53,116 bases of DNA, taken from contig NZ_MKQD01000053.1 in NCBI RefSeq assembly GCF_001913705.1, positions 1-53,116 of the forward strand. The letters are read 5' to 3'. This DNA comes from Thalassotalea sp. PP2-459. Lineage in GTDB: Bacteria; Pseudomonadota; Gammaproteobacteria; Enterobacterales; Alteromonadaceae. Below the pieces are notes generated by a model. That model was not told where the DNA came from and made no database searches. It worked only from the letters and a program-made list of their open reading frames with translations. Positions 7,990 through 17,281 of this stretch are shown piece after piece (position 1 is the first letter of the stretch; each line of letters begins with the position of its first letter). A program made the translations under genes and the position numbers.

Positions 7990-8143
7990 ATGATGTCAGA
8001 TTTAGAGATGAAAATTGTAAGTTAGTTATTTTATTGTTATTTAAGTTATTGAATTTATTTGATTAAATAGTTTTTGTTTTAATGTGCCTATAATTTTCTG
8101 ACATTTTTTTATTTTCTTTGGTTTTCCATTTATACCGTTTTGC

Positions 8144-8149
8144 TAGAAT
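8144..8149 (+). promoter_or_regulatory. Extended -10 of csrB-like RNA 2
   Basis: TGC-TAGAAT gives an extended -10 box ending 7 nt before the conserved start hairpin at 8156. The -35 is poor (TTGGTT at 8118, 20-bp spacing), as expected for an activated promoter. Confidence 0.5.
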
Positions 8150-8155
8150 TAATCG

Positions 8156-8480
8156 TGTCAGGAAGACAATGCGAAAAGGAATTTTGTATTAGGGACGATG
8201 TAGTAATAATTGGTTATGGATAATCAAATAACTGTTATGGCTCAGTTTAAAAAAGGAAAGCAAACGGAAAATAAACAAAGGATGTTACTCAAATAATAGT
8301 AGCAGGATGCTAATAAGGATAACGTTTCAACAGGATGTTGATACAGGGAACAACTATTATTTGTACGAAGGAGCGTTTGTAAAATAAGTATGGACACCCG
8401 TCAGGAAGACACTGGGCAATAGTTCAGGTACAGGACGTACCGGAGCATAGAGAAAAAGCGACATTATGTCGCTTTTTCTT
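8156..8480 (+). ncRNA. csrB: CsrB-family regulatory RNA 2 (CsrA-sequestering)
   Basis: About 325 nt with some 16 GGA motifs, several in loops of short hairpins: TGTC-AGGAA-GACA at the 5' end, AGC-AGGAT-GCT, CAAC-AGGAT-GTTG, GTC-AGGAA-GAC and GTAC-AGGAC-GTAC near the 3' end. The first 13 nt are identical to RNA 1 and a CGTCAGGAAGACACTG copy recurs at about 8399. It ends in a strong terminator. By family knowledge it would sequester CsrA and act redundantly with RNA 1, as multiple Csr RNAs do in Vibrio. Outside the hairpin motifs the two RNAs differ greatly in sequence. There is no significant open frame. Confidence 0.87.
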
Positions 8481-8483
8481 TTT
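8453..8483 (+). terminator. Terminator of csrB-like RNA 2
   Basis: AAAAAGCGACAT and ATGTCGCTTTTT form a 12-bp stem followed by CTTTTT. The A-run also makes it a possible terminator from the other strand. Confidence 0.9.
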
Positions 8484-8500
8484 GGTGTTATGTCAAATCC

Positions 8501-8547
8501 TGATATTAACCATCAACTTGATTTTGCAATGGTTAAAGTAGATATCA
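8501..8547. other. Imperfect hairpin after DUF3301 gene
   Basis: TTAACCAT (8506-8513) pairs with ATGGTTAA (8529-8536), with an outer TGATAT/ATATCA pair. There is no T-run; it may be a weak 3' structure of the minus-strand DUF3301 transcript. Confidence 0.35.
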
Positions 8548-8549
8548 AG

Positions 8550-8849
8550 CTAAATACGATGCGCGGGCGTTATGATGTTTTCTAGCTTTAAATTCGCCAT
8601 GGATAATACGCCGGTATACGTAGACTCTCCATCACCACTAAACTCAAAATCAAATACGCATTGCCAATAAGGCCCGTATCTTTTTGAAAATGAGAGTTTA
8701 GTAGACCGCCTAGCCACAGATATAAATTGTAAACCTTCCTGTTGGCAATAGCGATCTACATGCTTTTTGGCGGTTTCAGACACTTTACGTTGAAAAATAA
8801 AGAACCAAAAAATTAGAAAAATTAAAATGATAATGTAAAAATCGCCCAT
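8550..8849 (-). CDS. DUF3301 domain-containing membrane-anchored protein
   Basis: 99 aa: one N-terminal membrane anchor (YIIILIFLIFWFFIF), then a short soluble domain with HVDRYCQQEGLQF and a YGPYWQCVFDFEFSGDGE-type core ending in a GVLSM..L strand. This matches DUF3301 in length and layout; the function is unknown. It lies 8 bp behind the DUF3549 gene and both are probably co-transcribed. The DUF3549-DUF3301 pair next to truC is a common arrangement in marine gammaproteobacteria, as I recall. Confidence 0.75.
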   Translation of the reverse strand: MGDFYIIILIFLIFWFFIFQRKVSETAKKHVDRYCQQEGLQFISVARRSTKLSFSKRYGPYWQCVFDFEFSGDGESTYTGVLSMANLKLENIITPAHRI

Positions 8850-8857
8850 GATGTTCC

Positions 8858-9868
8858 TTAATTAAACAAGGTGCCAATTGCTTTTGCAAGCGCAGGGCTA
8901 CGTTCGGTATCCCGCATACATTGGAAGAGATAAGGGCGAACACTCGGGATCGCAACTAAATCTTTAAATAGCGCGGCAAACATATCTGGGGCTTTTCGCA
9001 CTAAGGTTTCTAAAAAAACCAGACAACGGTTTTTATCAGCAAGTATTTGCCAACATCTACCAGCTAAAATGACAAGCATTTCAGGGGTAAGTGTTTCATC
9101 AGCTAACATCTGATCAACATAGTCAACAACGAATGGGTGTTCGGCACTTGTGGCTAAACATCTAAACATTGATTGTTGTGTTATCGCATTTTCAGTGTTT
9201 TTTAAGCGCTCAATAACGGCTTGAATCACCTTTAAAGGTAAAGTGATGTTTTCAAGTGCGCTACACATTGGTTGCAATACGTCATTTGGCAACTGAGGTA
9301 AAGCTTCAATAAGAAGTTCTTGATGATTATCGTGATTAAAGCGTACAGCAAAGTCAGTAATACCTTGCGCACCTATTTGCTGCCAATTTTGCCAATTCTG
9401 CTCTGATAAGTATGTGACAACCCCTTGGTAGTACTTGCTTGCAGGCTGTTTTAGTTCATCGGTGATAAAACTATTAAGCATGGCAAGTTTGTATTGGCTT
9501 GGGGTAAAAATATAGGGGTTGTTTTTAAGTAGCTCTTCTTGTTTTTCTGTTGGATTTACTGATAAATCAGTACCTAAAGCTTCAACAATGATGGCAATAA
9601 AATGATTTCTAGCCCCTTGGTTAATCAATCCACGCTCATCAAGTGGTAATTTGATAAACCATAAGTACGGGCTTGCTGATTTTTGTTGCCAAAAACATAC
9701 AGCAAAGTGAGCATGTCCTTGAATAGGCGTAGGGTGCGGTAATTGATTGTGTTCGAGCTTTTCGAAGAGCTCTTTACTTAGTTTCTCTACTCGGCGTCCT
9801 AAGTCATAGATGCGGTATTGGCATTGGGATAAAGTGAGTAATTCGGTGATTGTTGCAATGGTGCTCAT
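8858..9868 (-). CDS. DUF3549 family protein
   Basis: 336 aa, soluble, without signal peptide, mostly helical. It starts MSTIATITELLTLSQCQYRIYDLGRRVEKL and has a characteristic PYLWFIKLPLDERGLI segment near residue 75, followed by HEAT-like helical repeats (about 170-330). This matches the DUF3549 family found beside truC in Shewanella and Vibrio relatives; no biochemical role is known to me. It is divergent from truC with 75 bp between and is followed closely by DUF3301. Confidence 0.8.
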   Translation of the reverse strand: MSTIATITELLTLSQCQYRIYDLGRRVEKLSKELFEKLEHNQLPHPTPIQGHAHFAVCFWQQKSASPYLWFIKLPLDERGLINQGARNHFIAIIVEALGTDLSVNPTEKQEELLKNNPYIFTPSQYKLAMLNSFITDELKQPASKYYQGVVTYLSEQNWQNWQQIGAQGITDFAVRFNHDNHQELLIEALPQLPNDVLQPMCSALENITLPLKVIQAVIERLKNTENAITQQSMFRCLATSAEHPFVVDYVDQMLADETLTPEMLVILAGRCWQILADKNRCLVFLETLVRKAPDMFAALFKDLVAIPSVRPYLFQCMRDTERSPALAKAIGTLFN

Positions 9869-9943
9869 AGGGAAAATAACTCTCGAAACATGCGCGTATT
9901 ATAGAGATAATACACAACAAACTAAACATTAGGTGGCATCTTT

Positions 9944-10696
9944 TTGTCTGCGATTATTACTGAAAAACCAGAATTGACAATATTATATCAAGATCAGCAT
10001 CTTGTAGCGATTGATAAACCAGCAGGTTTGTTTGTTCACCGAAGCTTTCTAGATAAAGACGAAAAATACTTTGCGTTGCAGTTATTAAGAGATCATTTAG
10101 GCCAATATGTTTACCCTGTTCACCGGCTAGATAAACCAACATCAGGCGTGCTGTTGTTTGCACTTTCAGAACATGTAGCCCGAGATATAAATAGTGCCTT
10201 TCAAGAAAAACAAATGCACAAAACCTATTATGCGTTAACCCGTGGACATCTTGAAGGAGAAGGGCGAATAGAACATCCTATCAAAATAAAGTTAGACAAA
10301 ATTGGCGATAAGTTTGTTAACAAAGATCAAGAAGCGAAAGATGCTATTACAGATTATCAAAGTGTTGCAACAGCAACGTTACCAATACCGTTAGGAAAGT
10401 ATTCAAGTGTGCGATATTCATTGATTAAATTATCTCCTCAAACTGGTAGACGTCATCAAATACGTAGACATTTAGCGCATTTAAGGCACCCGATAATTGG
10501 TGATGTGAATTATGGCGACAATAAACAAAACCCATTTTTTTATCAGCATTTTGGTGTTAAGCGTTTAATGTTGCATGCTCAATCGTTGTCATTTGTTCAT
10601 CCGATATTAAAACGGGAAATTACTATCGAGGCTGAATTTGATGAACAATGGTTAAAGGTGTTTCACACCTTAGGCTGGTCACTGTCAGTGATATAA
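9944..10696 (+). CDS. truC: tRNA pseudouridine(65) synthase TruC
   Basis: 250 aa of the RluA/TruC pseudouridine synthase family. The catalytic motif HRLDKPTSG places the nucleophile-type aspartate at D63, preceded by the ADKPAGLFVH-like VAIDKPAGLFVH block. GRRHQIRRHLAHLRHPIIGD near residue 170 is the usual substrate-binding segment. TruC modifies uridine 65 in tRNA(Ile1) and tRNA(Asp). It lacks an S4 domain, as expected for TruC. The start is TTG at 9944 with AGGTGG seven bases upstream. It converges with a lipoprotein gene one base after its stop. Confidence 0.88.
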   Translation: MSAIITEKPELTILYQDQHLVAIDKPAGLFVHRSFLDKDEKYFALQLLRDHLGQYVYPVHRLDKPTSGVLLFALSEHVARDINSAFQEKQMHKTYYALTRGHLEGEGRIEHPIKIKLDKIGDKFVNKDQEAKDAITDYQSVATATLPIPLGKYSSVRYSLIKLSPQTGRRHQIRRHLAHLRHPIIGDVNYGDNKQNPFFYQHFGVKRLMLHAQSLSFVHPILKREITIEAEFDEQWLKVFHTLGWSLSVI

Positions 10697-10697
10697 A

Positions 10698-11042
10698 CTA
10701 CTCTGGCCCACGGATAACGGTTGCATTAATATCGTTAGCAATTAATGTTTGGTAGTAATTAGGAATGTAATTACTCTGCTTAGAACTAGACGTTCCTGTG
10801 ATTGAAATTGGGCGCACAAAAGTCGTGGTATCTAGAGTATGTTGTAACTCAGTTTGATAGTTCGCAAAGGCAAGCATGATACGCTGGTCTGTGGTAATTG
10901 GTCGATCGAGTAATGACATCATTAATTCGTGATCTGATACGAGTGGCTTTTTGTCAATATACCTTACTTGAGGCTCTGTGCTGCTGCATCCCGTGCAAAG
11001 CAGTATTGCGGTTACCATTGCCCATTTGATCACATTCATCAT
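10698..11042 (-). CDS. Small lipoprotein, unknown function
   Basis: 114 aa with a lipoprotein signal (MMNVIKWAMVTAILLCTGCSS; lipobox LCTGC). The mature part is mostly polar and ends ANDINATVIRGPE. No family is recognised. The ATG at 11042 has AGGTGT just upstream; the second ATG at 11039 is equally possible. It appears to be a single gene; the 240 bp to dapD carry only the dapD terminator. Confidence 0.65.
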   Translation of the reverse strand: MMNVIKWAMVTAILLCTGCSSTEPQVRYIDKKPLVSDHELMMSLLDRPITTDQRIMLAFANYQTELQHTLDTTTFVRPISITGTSSSKQSNYIPNYYQTLIANDINATVIRGPE

Positions 11043-11221
11043 TGTACACCTAATTTGAAACACAATGTGCTATCGCAAAGGGTATGCCAGAAGTGTTTTT
11101 ATCTTTTTATTAGTGTTTGATATTTCTTTAACCTATTGAATATAAAGATTAATAAATATGGTGATGAAAAGGGGGTTTAGCTGTGAGGTTAAAGGAAATA
11201 TTTGTTCAATCCGTAGGTGTC

Positions 11222-11264
11222 AAAAAAATAACGCCTTTACTTTTTATCAAAGAAAGACGTTATT
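11222..11264 (-). terminator. Terminator of map-glnD-dapD operon
   Basis: On the minus strand AATAACG pairs with CGTTATT around an A/T-rich loop with extra CTTT/AAAG pairing and runs into T6. It lies 20 bp after the dapD stop. Confidence 0.7.
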
Positions 11265-11284
11265 AACGGATTAAAGTTTAGCGA

Positions 11285-12115
11285 TTATTCTTCACTAACA
11301 GAACGTAAAAGTGCGTTAATACCGACTTTTGCTCTTGTTTTTGCATCTACCTTTTTAACGATAATCGCAGCGTACAAGCTGTAAGTTCCACATTTTGAAG
11401 GTAAGTTACCAGGCACAACCACTGAACCTGCAGGTACGCGCCCATAATGAACTTCGCCAGTTTCACGATCATAAATACGTGTACTTTGCCCGATATACAC
11501 ACCCATTGATATAACAGCGCCTTCTTCTACTACGACACCTTCAACAATTTCTGAGCGAGCACCAACGAAACAATTATCTTCAATGATCGTTGGACCAGCT
11601 TGTAAAGGCTCAAGAACACCACCAATGCCAACACCACCAGATAAATGTACGTTTTTACCAATTTGCGCACATGAGCCAACAGTTGCCCAAGTGTCAACCA
11701 TACAACCTTCGTCGACAAATGCGCCAATGTTGATATAGCTCGGCATCACTACAACATTCCTACCAACGTAACTTCCTGTTCTAACTGCTGCCGGTGGTAC
11801 AATGCGTACGCCTTCTTGGGCAAACTTTTCTTCCGTATAATCGCTGTATTTTAGAGGAACCTTGTCATAAAACTTGCTTTCCGCACCGTCAATAATCTCG
11901 TTATCCCAAATACGAAATGAAAGTAAAACAGCCTTTTTAAGCCATTGATGAACGACCCATTCACCGGCAATTTTTTCTGCAACACGAGCTGAGCCATTGT
12001 TTAGTGCTTCTAACGCATCTAACACTGCATTTTTTATTTCCGTTGGTACGGTTGCTGGCGTTATTTCCATACGCTGCTCGAACGCTTGTTCAATGATTGA
12101 TTGTAATTCTGACAT
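11285..12115 (-). CDS. dapD: Tetrahydrodipicolinate N-succinyltransferase DapD
   Basis: 276 aa (E. coli 274). It catalyses succinylation of tetrahydrodipicolinate in the succinylase branch of lysine and meso-diaminopimelate synthesis. The left-handed beta-helix hexapeptide repeats span about 105-240 ([41 protein letters not shown]), with the conserved [24 protein letters not shown]. It is the last gene of the map-glnD-dapD group, 24 bp after glnD, an order shared with E. coli. Followed by a terminator. Confidence 0.95.
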   Translation of the reverse strand: MSELQSIIEQAFEQRMEITPATVPTEIKNAVLDALEALNNGSARVAEKIAGEWVVHQWLKKAVLLSFRIWDNEIIDGAESKFYDKVPLKYSDYTEEKFAQEGVRIVPPAAVRTGSYVGRNVVVMPSYINIGAFVDEGCMVDTWATVGSCAQIGKNVHLSGGVGIGGVLEPLQAGPTIIEDNCFVGARSEIVEGVVVEEGAVISMGVYIGQSTRIYDRETGEVHYGRVPAGSVVVPGNLPSKCGTYSLYAAIIVKKVDAKTRAKVGINALLRSVSEE

Positions 12116-12139
12116 AGTTCTTCCTAATCTTGGTTAATT

Positions 12140-14776
12140 CTAACTATCTAATTCTTCTTTCAATTTTGCTGTTAATTGCGCTTTATCTTCTTCGGTCAGC
12201 GCTTTGTTTTCAGCATTTGAGATAATAAAAACGTCTTCTGCTTTTTCACCAAAGGTAGTAATTTTGGCTGAGTGAATGTTAATTTTACAAAGTTGAAACA
12301 CATCGGCAAAATCAGCAAGTAACCCAGGTTTATCTAAGGCGACTATTTCCAGTAATGTGCTACGTTGCGTAGGTGTTTCAACAAAGCTAATTTGCGTAGG
12401 CACTCTAAATTGTTGTAATCGTTTTGTTCTTGGTTTTGATGTAAATTCAATCGTGCCTTGCGCTAATACGTTTGTTAAAGACTGCCCTAATTCAACTGCT
12501 CGGTAGCTATCGTCGATGGCGTTACCTTGTTGGTCTAAAATAACAAACGTATTAGCGGTATAACCTGCTTTACTGGTGATGATCTTAGCATCATGAATTG
12601 AAAAGCCTTTAACGCTTAACAGTGCAACAATTGTTGCAAAGATATTTGCTCTATCTTTGGTATAAACAAAAACCTCAGTACCGCCACGATAGGGTGTGGG
12701 ACTGATCAATACTAAAGGTTGTTCACGGTCATGTTTTAAAATATGCGAACAATGCCATGAAATTTGCACAGGCGCATAGCGTAAGAAATAATCTGCTTTA
12801 AATTCACGCCAAAGCGTTTTAATCTCAATTTCGCTGAAATTTTGCGCTAATAATAATTGCGTAGCGCCTTGCTGGTTTTCTCTAATTTGTTCACGTAAAT
12901 CAACTGGTTTTTCTAAACCAAGTCTAAAGGCCCTTTTTGTTGAAGAGTATAATTCTTTTAATAAATTCTCTTTCCAGCTGTTCCATAAACTTTCATTGGT
13001 TGCTCGCATATCTGCAACCGTTAAACAATATAAGTAATCAAGATGCGCTTCATCTCTAACAATGCTGGCGAAGTTTTTGATCACTTCTGGGTCTGAAATA
13101 TCGCGTCTTTGTGCGGTAACAGACATTAATAAATGATTTTTAACTAACCAAGAAATCATTCTACCGTCGTGTTTGTTTAGTAAATGATCATGGCTAAACT
13201 GTAGGGCGTCAACAGCTCCTAATTCAGCATGGTCGCCACCTCTGCCTTTCGCGATATCGTGAAAAATGCCAGCTAAAAACAACACTTCAGGTTTTCTGAT
13301 CCGTTGTACTATTTGGCTACACAACGGAAATTCTTGAGAATGCTCCTTTAGTGTAAAACGATAAAGATTTTTCAATAAACGGTAGCTATGTTCGTCTACG
13401 GAATATGCATGGAACAAATCAAACTGCATTTGCCCAACGATATTACGCCAAGCAGGAAGGTACGCACTCAAAATTGAGTGTCTGTGCATCAATGAAAGGG
13501 TTAAACCTAGCCCTCGAGGATGCTTGATTATCTCTAAGAAAATCTCTCTACAACGCGCGTAATCCATCAAACCTGAAACTAAACGTCTGCGTGCGTTACG
13601 CATTAATCGTAGCGTTTCAGAATGTAAATCAATGATTTCTTCATGCTTTGCAATCAACAAAAACATTTCCATAATGTTAATGGAACGCATAAAAATATGT
13701 TTGTTGGTTGTTTTTATATAACCATCTAAAATAACAAAGTCATCATTAAGTATGACTTCTTTATTATGTTTTTTATCACGAATAATGGAGTAATCAAAAT
13801 GTTGTAATAACATTTTATTAAGTTCAGCAACACGGCCGATAATGCGATAAAACCGCTTCATCATTCGTTCAACGGCAACTTTACCCTGATCACCAAAGCC
13901 AAGTAACTTGGCAACATCAGCTTGGTGATCAAACAACAATCTATTTTCACTACGATTAGCGATAAAATGTAAGGCGCAACGCATACGCCACAAATAATTT
14001 TGACACTCAAGTAGCTCGTTATATTCGTTGTTGGTGAGGTATTCGTGTTCTACTAACTCTTCGAGTGAATCTGCATTGAAATGACGTTTAGCAACCCAAC
14101 CGATGGTTTGAATATCTCTAAGTCCACCAGGGTTAGCTTTTAAATTAGGCTCAAGGTTATATGAAGCACCATTGTATTGTTTATGACGTGCTAATTGCTC
14201 TTCACGTTTGGCAACAAAAAACTTCTTTGATGTCCAAAAGACATCTTCATTTAATAAGGGTTGTAAATGCTCTGTGAGTGCATTGTTTCCGCACACTTTT
14301 CGCATTTCCATTAAGTTTGTCGCAACGGTTACGTCATTTACTGCTTGTTTTAAACACTCTTTTATACTGCGAACACTATGACCAATATCGAGTTTAATGT
14401 CCCAAAGTTGGGTGATGAATGCTGAAATTTTGTCAGCCAAATCTTGAGGTAGGTCTTCTTGGGTTAGCAGTAGAATATCGACATCTGAAAAAGGGTGCAA
14501 TTCGCCTCTACCGTAGCCGCCTACTGCTAATAAACTTAACTGGTATTCGTCAAGTTGATGTTGTGCCCAGAGTTTTGTTAATACTTTATCAACAAAGTGT
14601 GCCCTTGCATTCAGTACAAAACTTACATCTTCGTTGATAAATTGTTCTTTTTGCCAAAGGTAGAATTCCTCATTTAGCTGGCAAATATCAACGGTGTCAA
14701 TGCTGGGAGCGCTAATACAAAGGCGATCGGTAAAGCATTGAGGAACTATACTTTCATCAAGCAAAATTGCACTCAC
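12140..14776 (-). CDS. glnD: [Protein-PII] uridylyltransferase/uridylyl-removing enzyme GlnD
   Basis: 878 aa (E. coli 890). It senses glutamine and uridylylates or de-uridylylates PII proteins. Domains in order: nucleotidyltransferase with GGYGRGE (86-92) and SDVD (97-100); a helical linker; an HD domain with [17 protein letters not shown]; and two C-terminal ACT domains (about 685-760 and 795-870, the second with [19 protein letters not shown]). All key motifs are intact. It lies 20 bp behind map, so the three genes probably form one transcript. Confidence 0.95.
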   Translation of the reverse strand: MSAILLDESIVPQCFTDRLCISAPSIDTVDICQLNEEFYLWQKEQFINEDVSFVLNARAHFVDKVLTKLWAQHQLDEYQLSLLAVGGYGRGELHPFSDVDILLLTQEDLPQDLADKISAFITQLWDIKLDIGHSVRSIKECLKQAVNDVTVATNLMEMRKVCGNNALTEHLQPLLNEDVFWTSKKFFVAKREEQLARHKQYNGASYNLEPNLKANPGGLRDIQTIGWVAKRHFNADSLEELVEHEYLTNNEYNELLECQNYLWRMRCALHFIANRSENRLLFDHQADVAKLLGFGDQGKVAVERMMKRFYRIIGRVAELNKMLLQHFDYSIIRDKKHNKEVILNDDFVILDGYIKTTNKHIFMRSINIMEMFLLIAKHEEIIDLHSETLRLMRNARRRLVSGLMDYARCREIFLEIIKHPRGLGLTLSLMHRHSILSAYLPAWRNIVGQMQFDLFHAYSVDEHSYRLLKNLYRFTLKEHSQEFPLCSQIVQRIRKPEVLFLAGIFHDIAKGRGGDHAELGAVDALQFSHDHLLNKHDGRMISWLVKNHLLMSVTAQRRDISDPEVIKNFASIVRDEAHLDYLYCLTVADMRATNESLWNSWKENLLKELYSSTKRAFRLGLEKPVDLREQIRENQQGATQLLLAQNFSEIEIKTLWREFKADYFLRYAPVQISWHCSHILKHDREQPLVLISPTPYRGGTEVFVYTKDRANIFATIVALLSVKGFSIHDAKIITSKAGYTANTFVILDQQGNAIDDSYRAVELGQSLTNVLAQGTIEFTSKPRTKRLQQFRVPTQISFVETPTQRSTLLEIVALDKPGLLADFADVFQLCKINIHSAKITTFGEKAEDVFIISNAENKALTEEDKAQLTAKLKEELDS

Positions 14777-14795
14777 TTATAAGTTAATTACTGAA

Positions 14796-15584
14796 TTAGT
14801 TATGTAATACTCTCGGAATAGACTCTTCTTTTCGCAAAGTAAGAATTTCACAACCGGTTTTAGTCACTACAATGGTATGTTCCCATTGTGCAGACTTTTT
14901 GCCGTCTATTGTATATACCGTCCAGTTGTCTTGTTTATCTAATACCGTGTTTGCACGTCCAAGGTTAATCATCGGTTCAACCGTAAAACACATACCTTCT
15001 TGCATTTTGGTTTTGTCATTATTTTTATAATGCACAATTTGAGGTTCTTCATGAAACTCAGTACCAATACCATGGCCACAATATTCTTTCACAATCGAAT
15101 AGCGGCCTGATTTCTTAATAAATTTTTGTATAGCACTACCAATTTCACCAAAAGTGTTACCTGGTTTTACTTTTTTCAAACCAACATAGAGTGCTTCTTG
15201 GGTAATACGGCACAATCGATTATCTTCCGGTGAAACATCACCGACTAAAAACATTTTGCTGGTATCACCATGAAAGCCATCTTTTATCACGGTTATATCG
15301 ATATTGATAATATCGCCATCCTCTAGTGGCACATCATTAGGAATACCATGACATACAACATGGTTAACTGAGGTGCAAATTGATTTAGGAAAACCATGGT
15401 AATTCAGCGGGGCTGAAATAGCCTGTTGCTCTTGCTCTGTGTATTGTGCACAAATAGTATTTAACTCGTCAGTAGTAATACCTGCTTTTACATGCGGCTC
15501 AATCATTGTTAAAACGTCTGATGCTAGCTTGCCAGCAATACGCATTTTTTCTATTTCTTCTAGGCTTTTAATATTAATGGTCAT
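14796..15584 (-). CDS. map: Type I methionine aminopeptidase
   Basis: 262 aa (E. coli 264). It removes the initiator methionine from new proteins. Metal ligands are all present: Asp pair in INIDITVIKDGFHGDTS, His in GHGIGTEFHEEP, Glu in FTVEPM and Glu in QWEHTIVV. CHGIPND carries the usual substrate-side His. I chose the ATG at 15584 (MTINIKSLEEIEKMR), which is the family start; a frame from 15617 adds 11 residues without support. In many gammaproteobacteria map is divergent from rpsB-tsf; here the divergent neighbour is a DUF1707 gene. Confidence 0.93.
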   Translation of the reverse strand: MTINIKSLEEIEKMRIAGKLASDVLTMIEPHVKAGITTDELNTICAQYTEQEQQAISAPLNYHGFPKSICTSVNHVVCHGIPNDVPLEDGDIINIDITVIKDGFHGDTSKMFLVGDVSPEDNRLCRITQEALYVGLKKVKPGNTFGEIGSAIQKFIKKSGRYSIVKEYCGHGIGTEFHEEPQIVHYKNNDKTKMQEGMCFTVEPMINLGRANTVLDKQDNWTVYTIDGKKSAQWEHTIVVTKTGCEILTLRKEESIPRVLHN

Positions 15585-15958
15585 TAAAGTCTCAATATAT
15601 GCCAAATTATGGGTCACGTAATAATCGTTCAGATTTTACATGGAATATTTTCACATTCCTACATTGAGTAACCCATTATTCACTTTTTTTTAAAAGTTTG
15701 ACTATAGAATAAGGGACAATTGTAATTGAGCGTGTTCGTTTATCTGATTTATTTGTTATTAAAAACGCTAATACTTATTAACGGCTGGAATCTTAGCAGT
15801 GGCTAATTAAGCGATAATGTTGTTAATTTAACGAATAAACGTGAAATTGACTATTTAAATTCTTAATTAACTTGCCTAGATTATTGTTTTAAATAGTTAT
15901 ATTCTGTTGGTGTGTAATTTGCTTGAATCATAATATTACAATGAAATAGGACGTTCTT
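15585..15958. other. Divergent spacer map / DUF1707 gene
   Basis: 374 bp, AT-rich, without gene or RNA that I recognise. TTGACT (15698-15703) and TGTAAT (15721-15726) with 17-bp spacing form a candidate sigma-70 promoter on the plus strand, some 230 bp before the DUF1707 gene. Confidence 0.4.
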
Positions 15959-16600
15959 ATGCCGGTGAAAATTGAAGATAGACCAACAGAAGCAGTTCGT
16001 GATGAAGTGATTGACCAACTCGTGATGAATTACAGTCATGGAAAACTATCATTTGAAGCTTTTGAAAGACGGCTAGATATCGCAATGAATAGCCAAAACA
16101 ATGTTGAAATCGCAGCGCTAGCTGAAGACTTAGATCTAGAAGTAGATAAAGACTATGTTGAAAACAAGCAACGCGATTTTGAGCCACAATTTGCCCCTCA
16201 TGAGGGTGAAGAAGTTGATTACATGGTGAATATCTTTGGTGGTAGTGATCGTAGTGGGTGCTGGTCAGTTGCCAAGGAATTAAGAACCATCAGTGTTTTT
16301 GGTGGAAGCAACATTGATTTTAGTGAAGCAGTATTTTCACAACAGCGTACAACGTTAAAAGTGTTTTGTTTATTCGGTGGTGAAAATGTTTATGTTCCCG
16401 AAAATGTAAACGTTGTTTCAAAAGCCTTTTGTGTTTTTGGTGGTGTTTCGAATAAAGCCCCTTCATTTGGTAACAAAAACGCACCAACAATTATCATTGA
16501 AGGGTTTGTTGTGTTTGGTGGTGTTGATATTAAATTGAAACGTACCATTAAAGAAAAGTTTGTAGCTTTTGCTGACAGTATGAAAAATATGTTCAATTAA
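15959..16600 (+). CDS. DUF1707 plus LiaF-like (cell-wall-active response) domain protein
   Basis: 213 aa. Residues 8-62 match the DUF1707 domain (VIDQLVMNYSHGKLSFEAFERRLDIA), which resembles short SHOCT-like oligomerisation domains. The second half has the beta-helical repeat style of LiaF C-terminal domains, with recurring FGG turns (NIFGGSDRSG, SVFGGSNIDF, CLFGGENVYV, CVFGGVSNKA, VVFGGVDIKL). In LiaF-type proteins this region takes part in envelope-stress sensing, but here there is no membrane segment and no two-component genes beside it, so the role is open. AGGACG lies 5 bp before the ATG. Confidence 0.7.
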   Translation: MPVKIEDRPTEAVRDEVIDQLVMNYSHGKLSFEAFERRLDIAMNSQNNVEIAALAEDLDLEVDKDYVENKQRDFEPQFAPHEGEEVDYMVNIFGGSDRSGCWSVAKELRTISVFGGSNIDFSEAVFSQQRTTLKVFCLFGGENVYVPENVNVVSKAFCVFGGVSNKAPSFGNKNAPTIIIEGFVVFGGVDIKLKRTIKEKFVAFADSMKNMFN

Positions 16601-16613
16601 CCTGATGATAATC

Positions 16614-16647
16614 AACCCCAAAGACCATCAACATGACCTTTGGGGTT
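16614..16647. terminator. Hairpin between DUF1707 gene and dsbB
   Basis: AACCCCAAAG and CTTTGGGGTT form a perfect 10-bp stem with a 14-nt loop between the convergent genes. There is no strong T-run, so termination is likely but not certain. Confidence 0.6.
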
Positions 16648-16653
16648 GGTAAA

Positions 16654-17172
16654 TTAAAACATTTTGGTTTGTTTAAGTCTGCTTAGAAGAACCGCAGCAA
16701 ATAGAGCCGTATAAACGCTGTAAATGACCACCATCCATTGTGGCATACTGTAACCTAAGAATTGCCAATCAATATCACTACAACTACCATCAGCTTTAAA
16801 AAGTGCAGGTAGCCATTCGTGTAACGGCGCCCATTGTGGAAAGTTGGGTACTAACTCACAACCGTATAAAAACGCCATTGAAGCATTTTGCATATCAACA
16901 TGTTCGTTAGCGATTAATAGGCCCCAAATAGCACCAGTTGCCCATAAACCATAAGCAATCAAACGTCCAAAAACAGAAGAGCAAGTGAAATAACCAACGA
17001 TACCAGCAAACACAATGGCCCACATAGCAGCACGTTGATAGATACACATCACACAAGGCTTCAACTCCATCATGTATTGAAAATACAAAGCGGCAAGCTC
17101 TAGTGATAACGCACTAATGAACAGTAATAACCAAGCGTTTTTATTTGTTGTTAAGTTACTTAAAAAATTCAC
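16654..17172 (-). CDS. dsbB: Disulfide bond formation protein DsbB
   Basis: 172 aa with four membrane segments. DsbB reoxidises periplasmic DsbA and passes electrons to quinones. The first cysteine pair is C40-V-M-C43; the second lies in the large periplasmic loop (GCELVP and GSCSDI). The length fits the family (about 170-175). It lies about 110 bp behind nhaB with a terminator between; dsbB next to nhaB is common in Vibrio and Shewanella relatives. Confidence 0.92.
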   Translation of the reverse strand: MNFLSNLTTNKNAWLLLFISALSLELAALYFQYMMELKPCVMCIYQRAAMWAIVFAGIVGYFTCSSVFGRLIAYGLWATGAIWGLLIANEHVDMQNASMAFLYGCELVPNFPQWAPLHEWLPALFKADGSCSDIDWQFLGYSMPQWMVVIYSVYTALFAAVLLSRLKQTKMF

Positions 17173-17252
17173 AGGTATTCCTTATTGTTTTTTGATCGCT
17201 AGATTACCTTTAAGCGAATTTATTGTCATCAAGCAAATTGTAAATAGTTAAT

Positions 17253-17273
17253 AAAAAAGCGCCTTTCGGCGCC
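17253..17273 (-). terminator. Terminator of nhaB
   Basis: On the minus strand GCGCC-GAAA-GGCGC is followed by T6, just after the nhaB stop. Confidence 0.8.
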
Positions 17274-17281
17274 TTTCACGG

